Source: Phormidium tenue FACHB-1050 | Lineage (GTDB): Bacteria > Cyanobacteriota > Cyanobacteriia > Pseudanabaenales > Pseudanabaenaceae | Direction: 5' to 3' | Assembly: GCF_014696925.1 (NCBI RefSeq) | Contig: NZ_JACJQY010000010.1 | Location: 1 to 64,000, forward strand | Length of the DNA: 64,000 bases | In this document: piece after piece, positions 45,074 through 56,200 of the stretch | Layout: the number at the start of each line of letters is the position of its first letter | Numbering within the stretch: the stretch's first letter is position 1 | Notes under the pieces: generated by a model | Told to the model about the DNA's origin: nothing | The model's database searches: none | What the model saw: the letters and a program-made list of their open reading frames with translations, nothing else | Made by a program: the position numbers and the translations under genes

Positions 45074-46096
45074 ATGACCTACTCTGTGGGAATCCCTAAG
45101 TCTATGAAAACACAACAATTCTCAGACAAGGACAATTTTAGACTTGAGCAATCTGCTCATGATGGCGAGACAGCAAAACCAAAACTTGCTCCCGAACTTC
45201 TTAAACAATTACATAGCCTCGATCAACATCCGCACCGTTTGCCCATTTTCATTGCTTTGTACATAGTTTCGGCATTGGCAGCCTATGCGTTAGTACAGGC
45301 GATCGCTACACCTTGGTCTTATGTATTCTGTTTACCCCTGTATCTTTTGGCAGCAGCTTCTTTGCATGGTATTAGCCTGTTTACCCATGAGGGAGTGCAT
45401 GGCGTACTCAGTCGCAATCTGCAATGGAATCGGTGGCTGAGTATTCTTTGTGCTTTACCCGTTGGGCAAAATTTCTCCGCTTATAAAGTCTTACATCTTA
45501 AGCATCATCAACACTTAGGTGTAGAGGGAGATCCCGATCATTACAAAAACTATACAAAATGGAACTGGTTAACCTTTTTGATGCATTGGGGAAGATTGAT
45601 AATTGGTTATCCTGTCTATATTGTGGCGATTCCGATTCTTGGCTTTTGGCAGGGAAATCATAGCGATCGCCTTTGGATTGCGATCGAAGTGGGCTTGCTA
45701 GGCTTATTAGTTACGACTGTGTTACTTTCCCCTCTACCTCCAGCTTTGCTAATTCATGGTTGGCTAATTCCGATGCTGTGGATTAACACGATGGTGAATA
45801 TTCGCGGCATGAGTCAGCACACACTCCTCGAACATGAAGCAGATTTAATTCGCGGAACTCGCACGATTCTGACAGTTCCCTTAGTGCGATTCTTTATGTG
45901 TAATGAGAACTATCATCTAGAACATCATCTCTATCCAGCCGTGCCTTGGCATCATTTACCACGCTTGCATCAAGAGTTGAAATCAGATCTGATCCAACGG
46001 GGTGCACCTTATATTCCTTCCTATTTTTCTTTTGTGCAAGACTTCATCTCGGCAAGCTGGCAGCGTCGGCAAGTCGGTTCCGTTGTGATTAATTGA
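45074..46096 (+). CDS. Membrane fatty-acid-desaturase-like di-iron enzyme
   Basis: 340 residues with several membrane helices (about 55-110, 175-240) and the three histidine boxes HEGVH, HLKHHQH and ENYHLEHHLYP. These define the integral-membrane desaturase/hydroxylase superfamily, which uses oxygen and ferredoxin-type electrons. It is not a close match to DesA/B/C signatures that I recall; a hydroxylase or ketolase reaction is possible. First gene of the cluster with the HDO, DUF3419 and GNAT genes. Its last codons VVIN-stop lie within a 10-bp target-site duplication of a small inserted element. Confidence 0.8.
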   Translation: MTYSVGIPKSMKTQQFSDKDNFRLEQSAHDGETAKPKLAPELLKQLHSLDQHPHRLPIFIALYIVSALAAYALVQAIATPWSYVFCLPLYLLAAASLHGISLFTHEGVHGVLSRNLQWNRWLSILCALPVGQNFSAYKVLHLKHHQHLGVEGDPDHYKNYTKWNWLTFLMHWGRLIIGYPVYIVAIPILGFWQGNHSDRLWIAIEVGLLGLLVTTVLLSPLPPALLIHGWLIPMLWINTMVNIRGMSQHTLLEHEADLIRGTRTILTVPLVRFFMCNENYHLEHHLYPAVPWHHLPRLHQELKSDLIQRGAPYIPSYFSFVQDFISASWQRRQVGSVVIN

Positions 46097-46244
46097 TGTT
46101 ACGTGGAACTCAGATGGTGAATCTCTTGCTAGTAAAGAAGCAGGGCAACCACAGGGGATTGCCCATACCCATTTCCGTAGGGGCTGTGCCCCCGTGCCAG
46201 CCCCCAACCTATGCTATTGCAGGAATTCCTTCCATGTAACGTCA
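46095..46244. mobile_element. 150-bp MITE-like element with 10-bp target duplication
   Basis: Ends GA(T/C)GTTAC(G/A)TGGAA in inverted orientation (14 bp, two mismatches). GTGATTAATT occurs immediately outside both ends (46085-46094 and 46245-46254), a clear target-site duplication. The inside holds GGGCAACCACAGGGGATTGCCC and GTAGGGGCTGTGCCCCCGTG in two hairpins, a pattern common in cyanobacterial intergenic repeats. It sits between the first two genes of the putative biosynthetic operon. Confidence 0.85.
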
Positions 46245-46270
46245 GTGATTAATTAAGTAGAGAGAGAAAT

Positions 46271-47005
46271 ATGCAAACTTTAATCAGAAAACCGATCGCT
46301 AATCCTAGAATTCGGCAATATCCTGAATTGGCTATAGCTGATTTGAGCAAATTACCATCTTTGCAGTCAGCAGTTTTACGGGTAGCAGAAGTTTATGACT
46401 TTAATTTCCATCCCTATATCCTTTGGATGGAAGATCCTCTGACCGATCGCGATGCTTTTCGGCAAAGTCAAGTTCCCTTTCGGTTTGCAGTAGAGTCATT
46501 CTCTCAGCCATTGGCGGCAGTATTAGCCAGAACCACAACCCTAGAATATCGATTGCCTCTGCTTGCAAATATCACTGAAGAACATGGACATGGCGATCGC
46601 TGGCGATCGCATAAATATACGTTTCAGCAATATCTTCGCGCCTTGGGCGTAACTGATCGCGAACTAGATGCTACCTGCACGATGCCAGTATTAGCCTTTA
46701 ACCAATCGATTTTGACATATTGCTTAATGCAGTCGGGTGAATCAGGAGCGGCGATGCTTGGCATGATCGAGTATCTCTATGTCGGGATTAGCACCGCTAT
46801 CGCTAGGACTTTGCAACAACGTGGTTGGACGGCTACTGGCAGTCAGTCCCACTATGCAGTGCATGAGAAGTTAGATACCGAACATGCCAGAGACTTGCTG
46901 CATTTAGCAGAAATGGGTTGGATGAATCCCTGTTCTCGAGAGCAAGTTGTCCAAGGATTAGCGCTGGGCGCTCACTATTTTTGGAGTTTGTATCGTGATT
47001 TGTAA
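46271..47005 (+). CDS. Haem-oxygenase-like di-iron protein (HDO/TenA fold)
   Basis: 244 residues, all-helical. Candidate metal ligands lie in NITEEHGHGDRW (about 95-105), MIEYLYVG (about 165) and HEKLDTEHARDLL (about 198-210), which fits the Glu/His/Asp pattern of iron-containing haem-oxygenase-like oxidases (UndA/BesC/SznF-like). Such enzymes cleave C-C bonds, hydroxylate or desaturate amino or fatty acids. Its substrate is unknown. It overlaps the DUF3419 gene by 11 bp, so the two proteins are translationally coupled. Part of the 45.1-48.9 kb cluster. Confidence 0.75.
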   Translation: MQTLIRKPIANPRIRQYPELAIADLSKLPSLQSAVLRVAEVYDFNFHPYILWMEDPLTDRDAFRQSQVPFRFAVESFSQPLAAVLARTTTLEYRLPLLANITEEHGHGDRWRSHKYTFQQYLRALGVTDRELDATCTMPVLAFNQSILTYCLMQSGESGAAMLGMIEYLYVGISTAIARTLQQRGWTATGSQSHYAVHEKLDTEHARDLLHLAEMGWMNPCSREQVVQGLALGAHYFWSLYRDL

Positions 47006-48089
47006 CTTGAAGGCTAGCCCCGTCTCAGAAATTGCGTTCTCACAAGTACGCGAAGATCCTCGCATTGAATTACGGGTCATCCAAAAACTAGCAAAGTATC
47101 AGCGACCACTCAGAATCCTTTTGGTGGCTTCAGGTGGTTGTACAGCCCTCAGTTTACTAACTAGCCCTGCGATCGCCAAAATCGAAGCCGTAGATCTCAA
47201 TCCCGCCCAACTACATCTTGTGGAATTGCGCCGACAAGCCCTATTGCATTTGCCGCTAGATGCACAATTACGATTGATTGGAGCCGATCAAGCTGCTAGC
47301 GATCGCGATCGCCTCAGCATCTATGCCAACTTACGAGCCTATTTGCCGAAACCCACCCAAGCATTTTGGGATGCTAGACAGGAGCAAATCGCCTTTGGAG
47401 TCAATCGAGTGGGACGATTTGAGCAGCTATTTCGCGAACTTGCTACAAAATTTGCTCAGCTTGGGATTGCTCCTTTAAAAGAACCCTTAACCGCAATTCA
47501 ACATCCACAATGGCGCAATCTGTTTGAGCAGGTATTTGAACGGGAGAGACTTGTCCTAACTTTCGGTGAAGCGGCAGTTAACTATTCGATGGATCGCAGT
47601 TTTGGCGAACATTTTGCTGATGTATTTGCCCAAGCTTTGCAGCGTTTCAATCCCAGAGAAAATTATTTTTTAACCCAAGTCTGGGGCGATCGCTACACCA
47701 ACGATCTTGCAGGTGAAGGATTACCTCTATATCTCCAAGACTCCTCTCAGAAAGATATTCGGGAACTAGGAACAGAAAGATTACAATTGCATCAGGGGGC
47801 ATTTGTCGATCGCCTTCAGCAACTTGCCGAAGTGGAAAAATTCGATTTGATTCAGTTTTCTAATATTTCCGACTGGATGCCTTTGAGCGATCTTCATCAA
47901 ATGTTGACGGATGCGATCGCTTGCTTGAAATTAGGAGGAGCGATCATTGGGCGGCGGCTCAATGGCGATCATCATTTAGCCGCAGTCATGGCGGAGCGTA
48001 TAGCCGTTGATCACAATCTTAGTCAGGAATTATTATCAAGCGATCGCTCATTTTTCTATCGTGAAGTTGTAGTAGGTTTTCAGTCATGA
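46995..48089 (+). CDS. DUF3419 protein, BtaA-like aminocarboxypropyl transferase
   Basis: 364 residues, GTG start inside the preceding gene. It resembles DUF3419/BtaA proteins, SAM-dependent enzymes that transfer the 3-amino-3-carboxypropyl group (BtaA acts on diacylglycerol for betaine lipids). The SAM-binding region is ILLVASGGCTALSLL with VDLNPAQLHLVELRRQALLHLP split here; the C-terminal half has LIQFSNISDWMPLSD and GGAIIGRRLNGD. No BtaB methyltransferase is nearby, so ordinary betaine-lipid synthesis is not indicated. It overlaps the GNAT gene by 4 bp. Confidence 0.75.
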   Translation: MICNLKASPVSEIAFSQVREDPRIELRVIQKLAKYQRPLRILLVASGGCTALSLLTSPAIAKIEAVDLNPAQLHLVELRRQALLHLPLDAQLRLIGADQAASDRDRLSIYANLRAYLPKPTQAFWDARQEQIAFGVNRVGRFEQLFRELATKFAQLGIAPLKEPLTAIQHPQWRNLFEQVFERERLVLTFGEAAVNYSMDRSFGEHFADVFAQALQRFNPRENYFLTQVWGDRYTNDLAGEGLPLYLQDSSQKDIRELGTERLQLHQGAFVDRLQQLAEVEKFDLIQFSNISDWMPLSDLHQMLTDAIACLKLGGAIIGRRLNGDHHLAAVMAERIAVDHNLSQELLSSDRSFFYREVVVGFQS

Positions 48090-48889
48090 AGTTTCATCGT
48101 GTTGAATTAGCCGAGCGTTCTTTATTTCAAGTCGGCATTGAGGCGATCGAGCAGACTGCGTTCTATCCATTGGGAAACGACTCGTTCCAAATTGATCATG
48201 GTGATAACTACTTTGCCTTTTTTGATCGCCTTGGCGATGTCAATTACTTTGTTGCCTTGGATGGTGAGAGGGTCGCCGCAGTTGGTGCTGGCATTCTTCG
48301 GCAAGTAACCGATCTCCAAGGAGAATCGTCGCGTTTAGCTTGGTATTTATGCGATTTAAAAGTGCATCCAGACTATCAGAGACAATATCTTTCGATGAGG
48401 CTCCTGCATTATGCTTTACAGTCCTGTGTGAGTAAATGCGATCGCGGTTATACGATTTCGATGAACACCAGCGATGGCAAGCCCAATCGGTTGGTGCGTA
48501 TTTATGAGAAGTTTAACCTTTTGCGATTCCGATGCTCATCGATATTAGGGATCTACAGTGTAGACGAGTCCACTATGCGATCGCTGGAACCGATACTAAT
48601 AAAATATCGCGGTAAGATTTCCTATCTATCTCTGCAAGGAATTAAGGATTTAAAGCTCCAAAGTAATGGAAAAATGCTGCCATTGCTGCATGTGCAGTGG
48701 GGCGAAAACATGCAACTAGAGATTGAGACTCCGCTAGCTGGATATACCCATATGTTTTGTGTACCTAGTGGCGATCAACTCGCGATCGCATTGGGAACCA
48801 AAGAGATTTTCCCCAATGCGACGGCTAGTTTGGTCAGTCATGGAATGAATCAATGTGATTGGCGATTTGTTTTAACTAGCGATATTTAA
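48086..48889 (+). CDS. GNAT family N-acetyltransferase
   Basis: 267 residues. The N-terminal 150 residues have the GNAT core: ALDGERVAAVGAGILR, CDLKVHPDYQRQYLSMRLLH (the acetyl-CoA pyrophosphate loop) and MNTSDGKPNRLVRIYEKF. The remaining 115 residues are an additional domain of unknown role. ATGA-type overlap with DUF3419 makes it part of the same operon. It may acylate an amine such as the 3-amino-3-carboxypropyl product; this is inference. Its stop codon TAA is the first part of TAATACCAA, the palindrome-associated sequence. Confidence 0.8.
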   Translation: MKFHRVELAERSLFQVGIEAIEQTAFYPLGNDSFQIDHGDNYFAFFDRLGDVNYFVALDGERVAAVGAGILRQVTDLQGESSRLAWYLCDLKVHPDYQRQYLSMRLLHYALQSCVSKCDRGYTISMNTSDGKPNRLVRIYEKFNLLRFRCSSILGIYSVDESTMRSLEPILIKYRGKISYLSLQGIKDLKLQSNGKMLPLLHVQWGENMQLEIETPLAGYTHMFCVPSGDQLAIALGTKEIFPNATASLVSHGMNQCDWRFVLTSDI

Positions 48890-48894
48890 TACCA

Positions 48895-48951
48895 AGCGAA
48901 GTATGGGTTTGTTTCCCCGCCGAAGGCGGGGAAACAAACCCATACTTCGCT
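48895..48951 (+). terminator. Perfect palindrome, 27-bp arms
   Basis: Left arm starts AGCGAAGTATGGGTTTGTTT, core CCGCC-GAA-GGCGG, right arm exact. It begins 6 bp after the GNAT stop and probably ends the cluster transcript. Confidence 0.9.
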
Positions 48952-48980
48952 AGATTGATAAACGATATAAGGATTTTAAA

Positions 48981-49033
48981 AACCTCAAAAAGATGTAATA
49001 CAAGCGCAGCGTGCATTACATCTTTTTGAGGTT
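48981..49033 (-). terminator. Palindrome after the sensor operon, 19-bp arms
   Basis: AACCTCAAAAAGATGTAAT and its exact complement around a 15-nt loop. It overlaps the stop codon of the histidine kinase (49032-49034). Confidence 0.85.
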
Positions 49034-52000
49034 ATTGTAAAGACGAAACTACGCGCATGATTTCTTGGATATTAATCGGTTTACTGACGTAATCATTCAT
49101 ACCTGCATCGATGCAAGCTTGGCGATCGGCGGGCATTACATCAGCAGTCATGGCAACAATCTTAACTTGACTCATTAACTCATTACGAATAATTTTTGTA
49201 GTTGTTAAGCCATCCATTCCTGGCATCTGCAAATCCATTAGTATCAAATCATAGGTATGATTTCTTAAAGCTTGTAGTGCTTCTAATCCATTGGTAGCAA
49301 TATTAGCGACTTCGTAACCAAGTTTTTTGAGCAACGCGCAAGCAACCATTTGATTAACCTGATTATCTTCTACTAAGAGAATCCTCAAGGGTAATTTCTC
49401 GGCAAATTGTTGATCGATCGCTATTTTCTTTATAGAAGATTCTAGAGGCTGTCTAATTTTTTCACTAGTTGAGAAGATGATCGCAAAGTGAAAGGTTGAG
49501 CCTTGGTTCTCCAGCGATGGTTGCCAGTCTGCGGGAGGATAGCCACCCACTTGACCAAAGCTTTCTACCCAAATTGTGCCATCCATTAACTCGACGAGAC
49601 GTTTGCTGATCGCCAGTCCTAATCCAGTGCCACCATATTTCCGACTAACGGAAGCATCAGCTTGGGTGAAGGGTTGAAATAACTGATTAATGCGATCGCC
49701 TTTGATGCCAATACCTGTATCCGTGATCGCAAACTTTAGCTGATACTTTTCCCTTACTCCTAACCCCTCTCGCTCTGGGGAGTCAGGAGATTTTGCTTCT
49801 TTTCCTTTTAGGAGGGAGTATTTGATACCGAGGGGCTGACCAGTGACTGAAATTAAGACCCGCCCCTGTTTGGTAAATTTCACCGCATTACCGACAATAT
49901 TTAACAAAATCTGGCGTAGACGAATGTAGTCGCCAATCACGATGATGGGTATTTCAGGGGTGATCGCATACTGGAGTGTAATATTTTTATCATTGGCTTG
50001 GTTTTCTAGTAGCTTACAAACGCCACTCACCACATCTTCTAATACAAATTCCCATTCTTCGAGTTCTAACCTTCCTGATTCAATTTTAGAGAAGTCTAGA
50101 ATGTCATTGATCACGGTTAACAGAGCTTCACCACTATCTCTAATTGTTTGCACAAAATCCGCTTGTTCTTCTGTCAGATCAGTGGTTTCTAGAAGCTCTG
50201 CCATTCCAAGTACACCATTCATCGGGGTACGAATTTCATGACTCATATTCGCTAAAAATATACTCTTTGCTTTGGTATCAGCCTCTGCTTTATCCTTAGC
50301 CTTGGCTAGTTCTGTTGCAAATTGTTTGCGCTCGGTAATGTCCAAGTTTGTCCCAAACAGCCGCACGACTTGCCCTTGGTCGTTGATTTCTACTTCAGCA
50401 CGTCCTTCATGGTAGCGAATAGAGCCATCAGGGCTAATGATCCGATAGTCGATGCTGTAGGGAGTCCCATCTGCGATCGCGCGTTCAATATATTTCTGTA
50501 AGGTAACTCGATCATCAGCATAAATTAGCTGAAGATAGTCTGCATAGCTAGGTTCTGGCTGGTTAGGGTCAAGCCCAAACATATGGAAAAGTTCCTTTGA
50601 CCAAGTAATTTTCTGACTTTGAATATCAAATGACCAGTTGCCAATATGGGCGATCCTTTGAGCTTCAATCAAGGCAGTTTCACTTTTTTGTAATAATTCT
50701 TCAGTTTGTTTACGTGCAGTAACATCTAAAATCACTCCATGCCAAGCAATATCTCCATTTTCTTGTAGGACTGGGCGCGAATTTGCCTGCAACCATTTCA
50801 GTTTGCCAGATGGTGTGATAATTCTCCATTCATGATGAAATGGTTGTAAGTTCGCCTTACTATCGGCGGAAGCTTTGTAGTAGCCATCACGATCTTGAGG
50901 ATGGATTTGATCGAGGTAAATGGATGCATTGTTAAGTATTAGCTCCGTCTTGATCTCATGAATTTCCTCAAATATCGCACTCATATATTCAAATTTTATA
51001 GAACCATCAACACAGGCGAGCAAGATATAGATTGCTCCTGGTGAAGATGCTGCTATTTCTCTGAATCGAGATTCGCTAACTTGAAGGGCTATTTCAGCTT
51101 GTTTGCGAGCGCTAATGTCAATCACTACTCCATACCAAGCAATATCGCCATTGTCTCGCATTTTAGGGCGAGAGCTTCCCTTAATCCATTTAATTACTCC
51201 TGATGGGTTGATAATTCGCCACTCATGAAAGAATGGCTGTAATGTTTCGAAACTGTGTTGTACTGCGTCTTGATAGCCAGCAACATCATCTGGATGAATA
51301 CAATTAAGGAGAATGGAAGCGTCGGCTAGAACTTCTTCCACCGTTAGCTCATGAATCACTTCGATCGCTCGACTCATATGTTCAAAATAAAAGAAACCAT
51401 CAACCCGCATCACGAGAATGTAAATGTTAGCAGGTGAGGATTCAGAAATTTCCAGAAATCGGGTTTCGCTTTGCTTTAAGGCAATTTCAACTTGTTTGCG
51501 ATCGCTAATATCGGTAATTGTGCCAACTAACTTAATCACCTGCCCCTGTTCATCACAAATTGCCTCGCCTCGGCTGATGATGTAACAAATGGAACCATCG
51601 GGTCGAATAATGCCATGCTCGACAGTGTAAGGTGTGCCATGCGCGATCGCCTCTTCTACAACTTCACGGAGCTTAGGCTGATCATCGGGAGGAAGCAAGT
51701 CAAAAAAGTTGGCATAGTTCGGCAGTGGCACATTAGGATCAAATCCTAGAATCTGAAATTGCTGAGCTGACCAAGTACTTATCCCCGTCGCTACGTCAAA
51801 TTCCCAACTGCCAATCCGCGCAATGCGTTGGGCTTCTGTCAATGCGATCGTTTTTTCAGCAACTTTTCGTTCTAAATCAAGCTCATAATTCAATCGCATT
51901 TGATCTGCACTACGAAGATCAAGCATCATCTGATGTAAAGCCTCTTTCAGAATCTGCACTTCCGTAATGTGTGTATCTGGAATTGGTTGATCGAGACGTT

Positions 52001-53261
52001 TTTCAGCAAAAGATTTGGTGGCTTGAGTCAGATGAGACAGCGATCGCCCAATGCGTCGAGATGTCCAAATGCCAATTCCTACAGAAACTATTAGAGCAGA
52101 AATACATAAAAATCCTGTACGGTAAGCATTTGCCTGAATTTCGGTGATGAAGTCAGATTCAGGAATAATGGTCACTACCTGCCAGTTCAATCCATATTTG
52201 TCCTGATAAGGCGTAATCTGCACAAATTGACGATATCCTTCAATATTCAGATCAAACTGTCTAGATTCTTTGAGACTATCGAAACTACCAAATTGCTGAA
52301 GTAGTTGTTTAGAAACTTCCCTTGTCAATCTATCTTGACTGTTGATCGCCGTTAGTCGAGTAAATTTTCCATTAAACTGTTTCAATCCTGAAGCTTCCGC
52401 AGCCACAGATGTCGCCACAAGCTCGCCCGATCGCTCGATGATAAATATCTGTCCAGTGGTCGTAAATTTTAACTGAGAGAGAAACAGGCTGATATCTGAC
52501 AAGAAATAGTTAGCTGTGAAAAAGCCATAAAATTTGCCATTGTCATCAATGACTGGAGCAACCGCAACTATTTGTAGCATTGGGATAACTCTTGCTAAAG
52601 ATATTGGTGTCCATGATTGTCTTCCAATAGCTCTTGCTTGCTTGTACCAAGCACTATTGCGAAAGTCATCGTTAAATTGTAAAAACAGTTGAGAGGGCTT
52701 GCCTTGAGCATCAACTGTATAATATCGACGCTGATTGGGAATTATTTCGTTAAAGAAAATGGAGCCAAGAGGAATGGTTTTGCCTGTGACTTTTTCGGCA
52801 AGTTGTAGTACTTCTTTTGAGGCAATTCGCAAGTAGCCATCCACTGTACCTGCTTCACTCCAAAAACTACTTGCTAGAAGAGATGGATTTAAAATGATTT
52901 GTTGCCAAAGTTGTTCCCGCAGTTGTTCTTGGTTTTCAAGATTTAGGGTTCCTTGTTTCACTGCTAACTGATTAGCTGCCACAATCTGTTGCGATCGCTG
53001 CAAATAGTTGTCGAGGCGATCGCTTACCCTCTCTGAGGTTTGGCGCAATAGCTGATGAGCCAAATTCGCGATCGCTTGCTGTCCACTTTGATATGACAAA
53101 TAGCTAACTAATGTAACAGTCCCCACAACTAACGTCACAAATGGAACAGTTAGCACCAAGCTAAGTGGAACTTTGGAGAATAGCGTTCGCTTGTGGGAAA
53201 TGCTCATCAAGAATATTTTAAGATTAGTGTCTATTATATCGAAAAATAGCCTTGTATGCAT
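49032..53261 (-). CDS. Hybrid histidine kinase with Cache, HAMP, four PAS and receiver domains
   Basis: 1409 residues; Met19 (53207) is an alternative start. Order: membrane helix (about 34-56), extracytoplasmic Cache-like sensor (57-375), second helix (382-403), HAMP (404-455), four PAS domains (about 475-975), HisKA with [10 protein letters not shown] (His about 1005), HATPase, and receiver (1292-1405) with phospho-acceptor [12 protein letters not shown] 1 and 4 ([26 protein letters not shown]) and PAS 2 and 3 ([18 protein letters not shown]) are pairwise similar, so internal duplication is evident. It begins 3 bp after the paralogous kinase gene. No output DNA-binding protein is adjacent. 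Confidence 0.93.
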   Translation of the reverse strand: MHTRLFFDIIDTNLKIFLMSISHKRTLFSKVPLSLVLTVPFVTLVVGTVTLVSYLSYQSGQQAIANLAHQLLRQTSERVSDRLDNYLQRSQQIVAANQLAVKQGTLNLENQEQLREQLWQQIILNPSLLASSFWSEAGTVDGYLRIASKEVLQLAEKVTGKTIPLGSIFFNEIIPNQRRYYTVDAQGKPSQLFLQFNDDFRNSAWYKQARAIGRQSWTPISLARVIPMLQIVAVAPVIDDNGKFYGFFTANYFLSDISLFLSQLKFTTTGQIFIIERSGELVATSVAAEASGLKQFNGKFTRLTAINSQDRLTREVSKQLLQQFGSFDSLKESRQFDLNIEGYRQFVQITPYQDKYGLNWQVVTIIPESDFITEIQANAYRTGFLCISALIVSVGIGIWTSRRIGRSLSHLTQATKSFAEKRLDQPIPDTHITEVQILKEALHQMMLDLRSADQMRLNYELDLERKVAEKTIALTEAQRIARIGSWEFDVATGISTWSAQQFQILGFDPNVPLPNYANFFDLLPPDDQPKLREVVEEAIAHGTPYTVEHGIIRPDGSICYIISRGEAICDEQGQVIKLVGTITDISDRKQVEIALKQSETRFLEISESSPANIYILVMRVDGFFYFEHMSRAIEVIHELTVEEVLADASILLNCIHPDDVAGYQDAVQHSFETLQPFFHEWRIINPSGVIKWIKGSSRPKMRDNGDIAWYGVVIDISARKQAEIALQVSESRFREIAASSPGAIYILLACVDGSIKFEYMSAIFEEIHEIKTELILNNASIYLDQIHPQDRDGYYKASADSKANLQPFHHEWRIITPSGKLKWLQANSRPVLQENGDIAWHGVILDVTARKQTEELLQKSETALIEAQRIAHIGNWSFDIQSQKITWSKELFHMFGLDPNQPEPSYADYLQLIYADDRVTLQKYIERAIADGTPYSIDYRIISPDGSIRYHEGRAEVEINDQGQVVRLFGTNLDITERKQFATELAKAKDKAEADTKAKSIFLANMSHEIRTPMNGVLGMAELLETTDLTEEQADFVQTIRDSGEALLTVINDILDFSKIESGRLELEEWEFVLEDVVSGVCKLLENQANDKNITLQYAITPEIPIIVIGDYIRLRQILLNIVGNAVKFTKQGRVLISVTGQPLGIKYSLLKGKEAKSPDSPEREGLGVREKYQLKFAITDTGIGIKGDRINQLFQPFTQADASVSRKYGGTGLGLAISKRLVELMDGTIWVESFGQVGGYPPADWQPSLENQGSTFHFAIIFSTSEKIRQPLESSIKKIAIDQQFAEKLPLRILLVEDNQVNQMVACALLKKLGYEVANIATNGLEALQALRNHTYDLILMDLQMPGMDGLTTTKIIRNELMSQVKIVAMTADVMPADRQACIDAGMNDYVSKPINIQEIMRVVSSLQ

Positions 53262-53264
53262 TTG

Positions 53265-56200
53265 TTAGCATAGAGAGAAAACTAGATTCATAATTGCTTG
53301 GATGTTAACGGGTTTACTGATGTAATCATCCATACCTGCCTCAAAACAAGCTTGGCGATCTTCGGGCATAGCATCGGCAGTCATGGCAATAATCCGCACA
53401 TTACTTCTTAACTCAGTGCGAATTATCTTTGTAGCAGTTAACCCATCCATGATCGGCATTTGGACATCCATTAGAACTAGATCATAATCATAATTTTTCA
53501 CTGCTTGTACTGCTTCTAATCCATTGGTGGCGATCGCATCAAGATGATAGCCAAGTCTGGCAAACATCAATTTAGCAATTTTTTGATTGACGAGGTTGTC
53601 GTCTACCAGCAGAATTCGTAAGGGATGTTTTTCTGCCATTTTGTCGTCAACCTCAAACACTTGCGCTGAGATGGCTTGAGGCTGTTTGTGTGTCTGGTGA
53701 ATAGATAAAGTAACGGTGAAGTAGAAAGTTGCTCCTTGAGGTGAATTACGAGGTTGTGACTTCCAAACTATGGGTGGTTTACCACCAACTTGACCGAGAC
53801 TCTCTACCCAAATTGTGCCGCCCATCAGTTCTGTTAGACGTTTGCTGATGGCTAAGCCCAGTCCAGTACCACCATAGTTCCGACTAATTGAAGCATTGGC
53901 TTGGGTGAAGGGTTGAAATAGTTGGTCAAGGCGATCGCTCTGAATGCCAATACCTGTATCAGCGATCGCAAAACTTAGCTCATAGTCTTCCCTATCTTCA
54001 GCCATATCTTGTTCTCCTCTTTCTCTGGGAGAGTAGCTAGGAGTGAGGGCTTTCCCGCTAACTGTGATCATAACTTGACCATTTTGAGTGAATTTAACCG
54101 CATTCCCAACTAGATTGAGGAGGATTTGACGCAGACGGGCGCGATCGCCGATTACATGCTGGGGGATATTAGGGGCGATCAGATATTGAAGATTAATTTG
54201 TCTCGCGATCGCTTGATTTTCTAATAACTTGCAAACTCCTCTGATCACTTCTTCTAGGACAAAATCTTTAGATTCTATCTCTAACATTCCTGATTCGATT
54301 TTTGAGAAGTCGAGAATGTCATTGATAATCGTTAAGAGAGCTTCACCACTATCTTTGATGGTTTGGACAAATTCCTGTTGATCGGTTGTCATCGAGGTCA
54401 TTTCCAGAAGTTGCGTCATACCAATCACCCCATTCATCGGGGTGCGAATTTCATGGCTCATACTTGCCAAAAAGGAACTCTTTGCTCTAGTAGCTTCTTC
54501 TGCGGCAGCTTTTGCTTCAGTTAAGGCTATTTGGGTTTGTTTGCGGGTGGTGATATCCACTACGCGCACTAGATTGAAACGATTTGAACCAAAGGTAATT
54601 TGTTTAGCAGAAAGATCCCCCCAAAATTCACGTCCTTTGCGAGTGATATATTCAACTTCTAAGCTCCAGAATCCTTTTTGATTTATCTCTTGGTCTATTT
54701 GAGCAAGTTCTTGTGGTGTGAATTGTCGTTTTTGGAGAATATGACCTTCAATATTAATCAAATCATCTTTGCGATCTACTTCAAAAAGCCTCACCGCTTC
54801 CTGATTGCAATCGATGGTACGCATAGTCTCACTATCGACTAGAAACAGTGCATCACTTGATTCATTAAAGATTACTTCTCGCAAATCTCGGCTTTGAATT
54901 AGTTCTTGTTCCAGTTGTTGGCGATCGCTAATGTCATGAACAAGAGAAAACATTGATCTCAAATCCCCTGACTGATCAACTAGTGCGGTGTTATACCATT
55001 CACAGTAGATGATCGAGCCATCTTTGTGATAGTTGCGATTTTGACAGGTTATGCTAACTCCACTCATTAATTGCGTTGCAGCCTGATTCACTTGTTCAAG
55101 ATCATCTTCAAAGATAAAAGACAACTCATACATGGTCTTACCCAAGACTTCTTCAGGACTCCAGCCAAATATTTCTTCAGCTTGTTTAGACCAATAGGTG
55201 ATCCGAAATTCTTGATCCCAACGGATAGTTGCTAGAGGTGAGTTTTCAATGTGGTAGTTTAATTGATCAAGGGTTTGCTGCAAGCTTCTTTTAGCTTGTT
55301 TGCGATCGCTAATATCGATATGAATTAGCATCACGCCATAATATTCGGAAGCGATCGGCGCAGCACTGACGCTAAACCAACGTAAAATCCCATCAGCACA
55401 TGCAATTCCCGTTTCTACATCGTAAATAGGAACCTGATTTCTTAAAGCCTGAATACAAGCATATTCATTGATAGGCATCATGGAACCATCAGGACGAATT
55501 ACATCAGGACTTGGCTCACGCTTTTCCCACTCTAATTGTGGCAATGGCTGAGGCTTGCCAAGCCAGCTTTCCGCAAGGTCATTGCTCTCAAGGATGAAGC
55601 CATTTTTATCGGTAATGGAAATGCCGATCGGTGCTGTTTTGAAGAGAACTTTGTACTTTTCCTCTGATTCTTTCAGGGCGATTTCCCCGCGATCTAAGGA
55701 TTGCCGTACCTGTTCTGTCATTTGGTTGAAAGACTTAGATAATGTGCGAATCTCCGCGATCGCGTGATTTTCTGGTAAAGCCTCTTGCCACTCTCCATTA
55801 GCGATCGCTTTACTAGACTGACTCAATCGCAAGATCGGCTTAGTAATCCAACGAGTTGTGATGATACTAAGCCCTACGGAGATAATTAACGTTATTCCAC
55901 ATAACAGGACTGTCCAGACTCTATCGGCTTGGAGCTCAGTCATCAAGTCTGACTCAGGTATAACCACCACAACTAACCAATCCAGACCATTGCGATCGCG
56001 GATTGGCACAGCTTGGGCAAGTTGCAGCTCGCCATTGATCTCAAAATTAAATGACTCTACTTGAAGAATATTAGCTAGATTGCCAAAGCGATCGCGCAAA
56101 TATTTCACTGATCCATGAATCTGAGGATTTTGGCTATCACTTGCCTTTAGTAATTTCTGTTCCTTTAAATTTTGAGAAAGTTGGTAAGTTTTTTGAGCCT

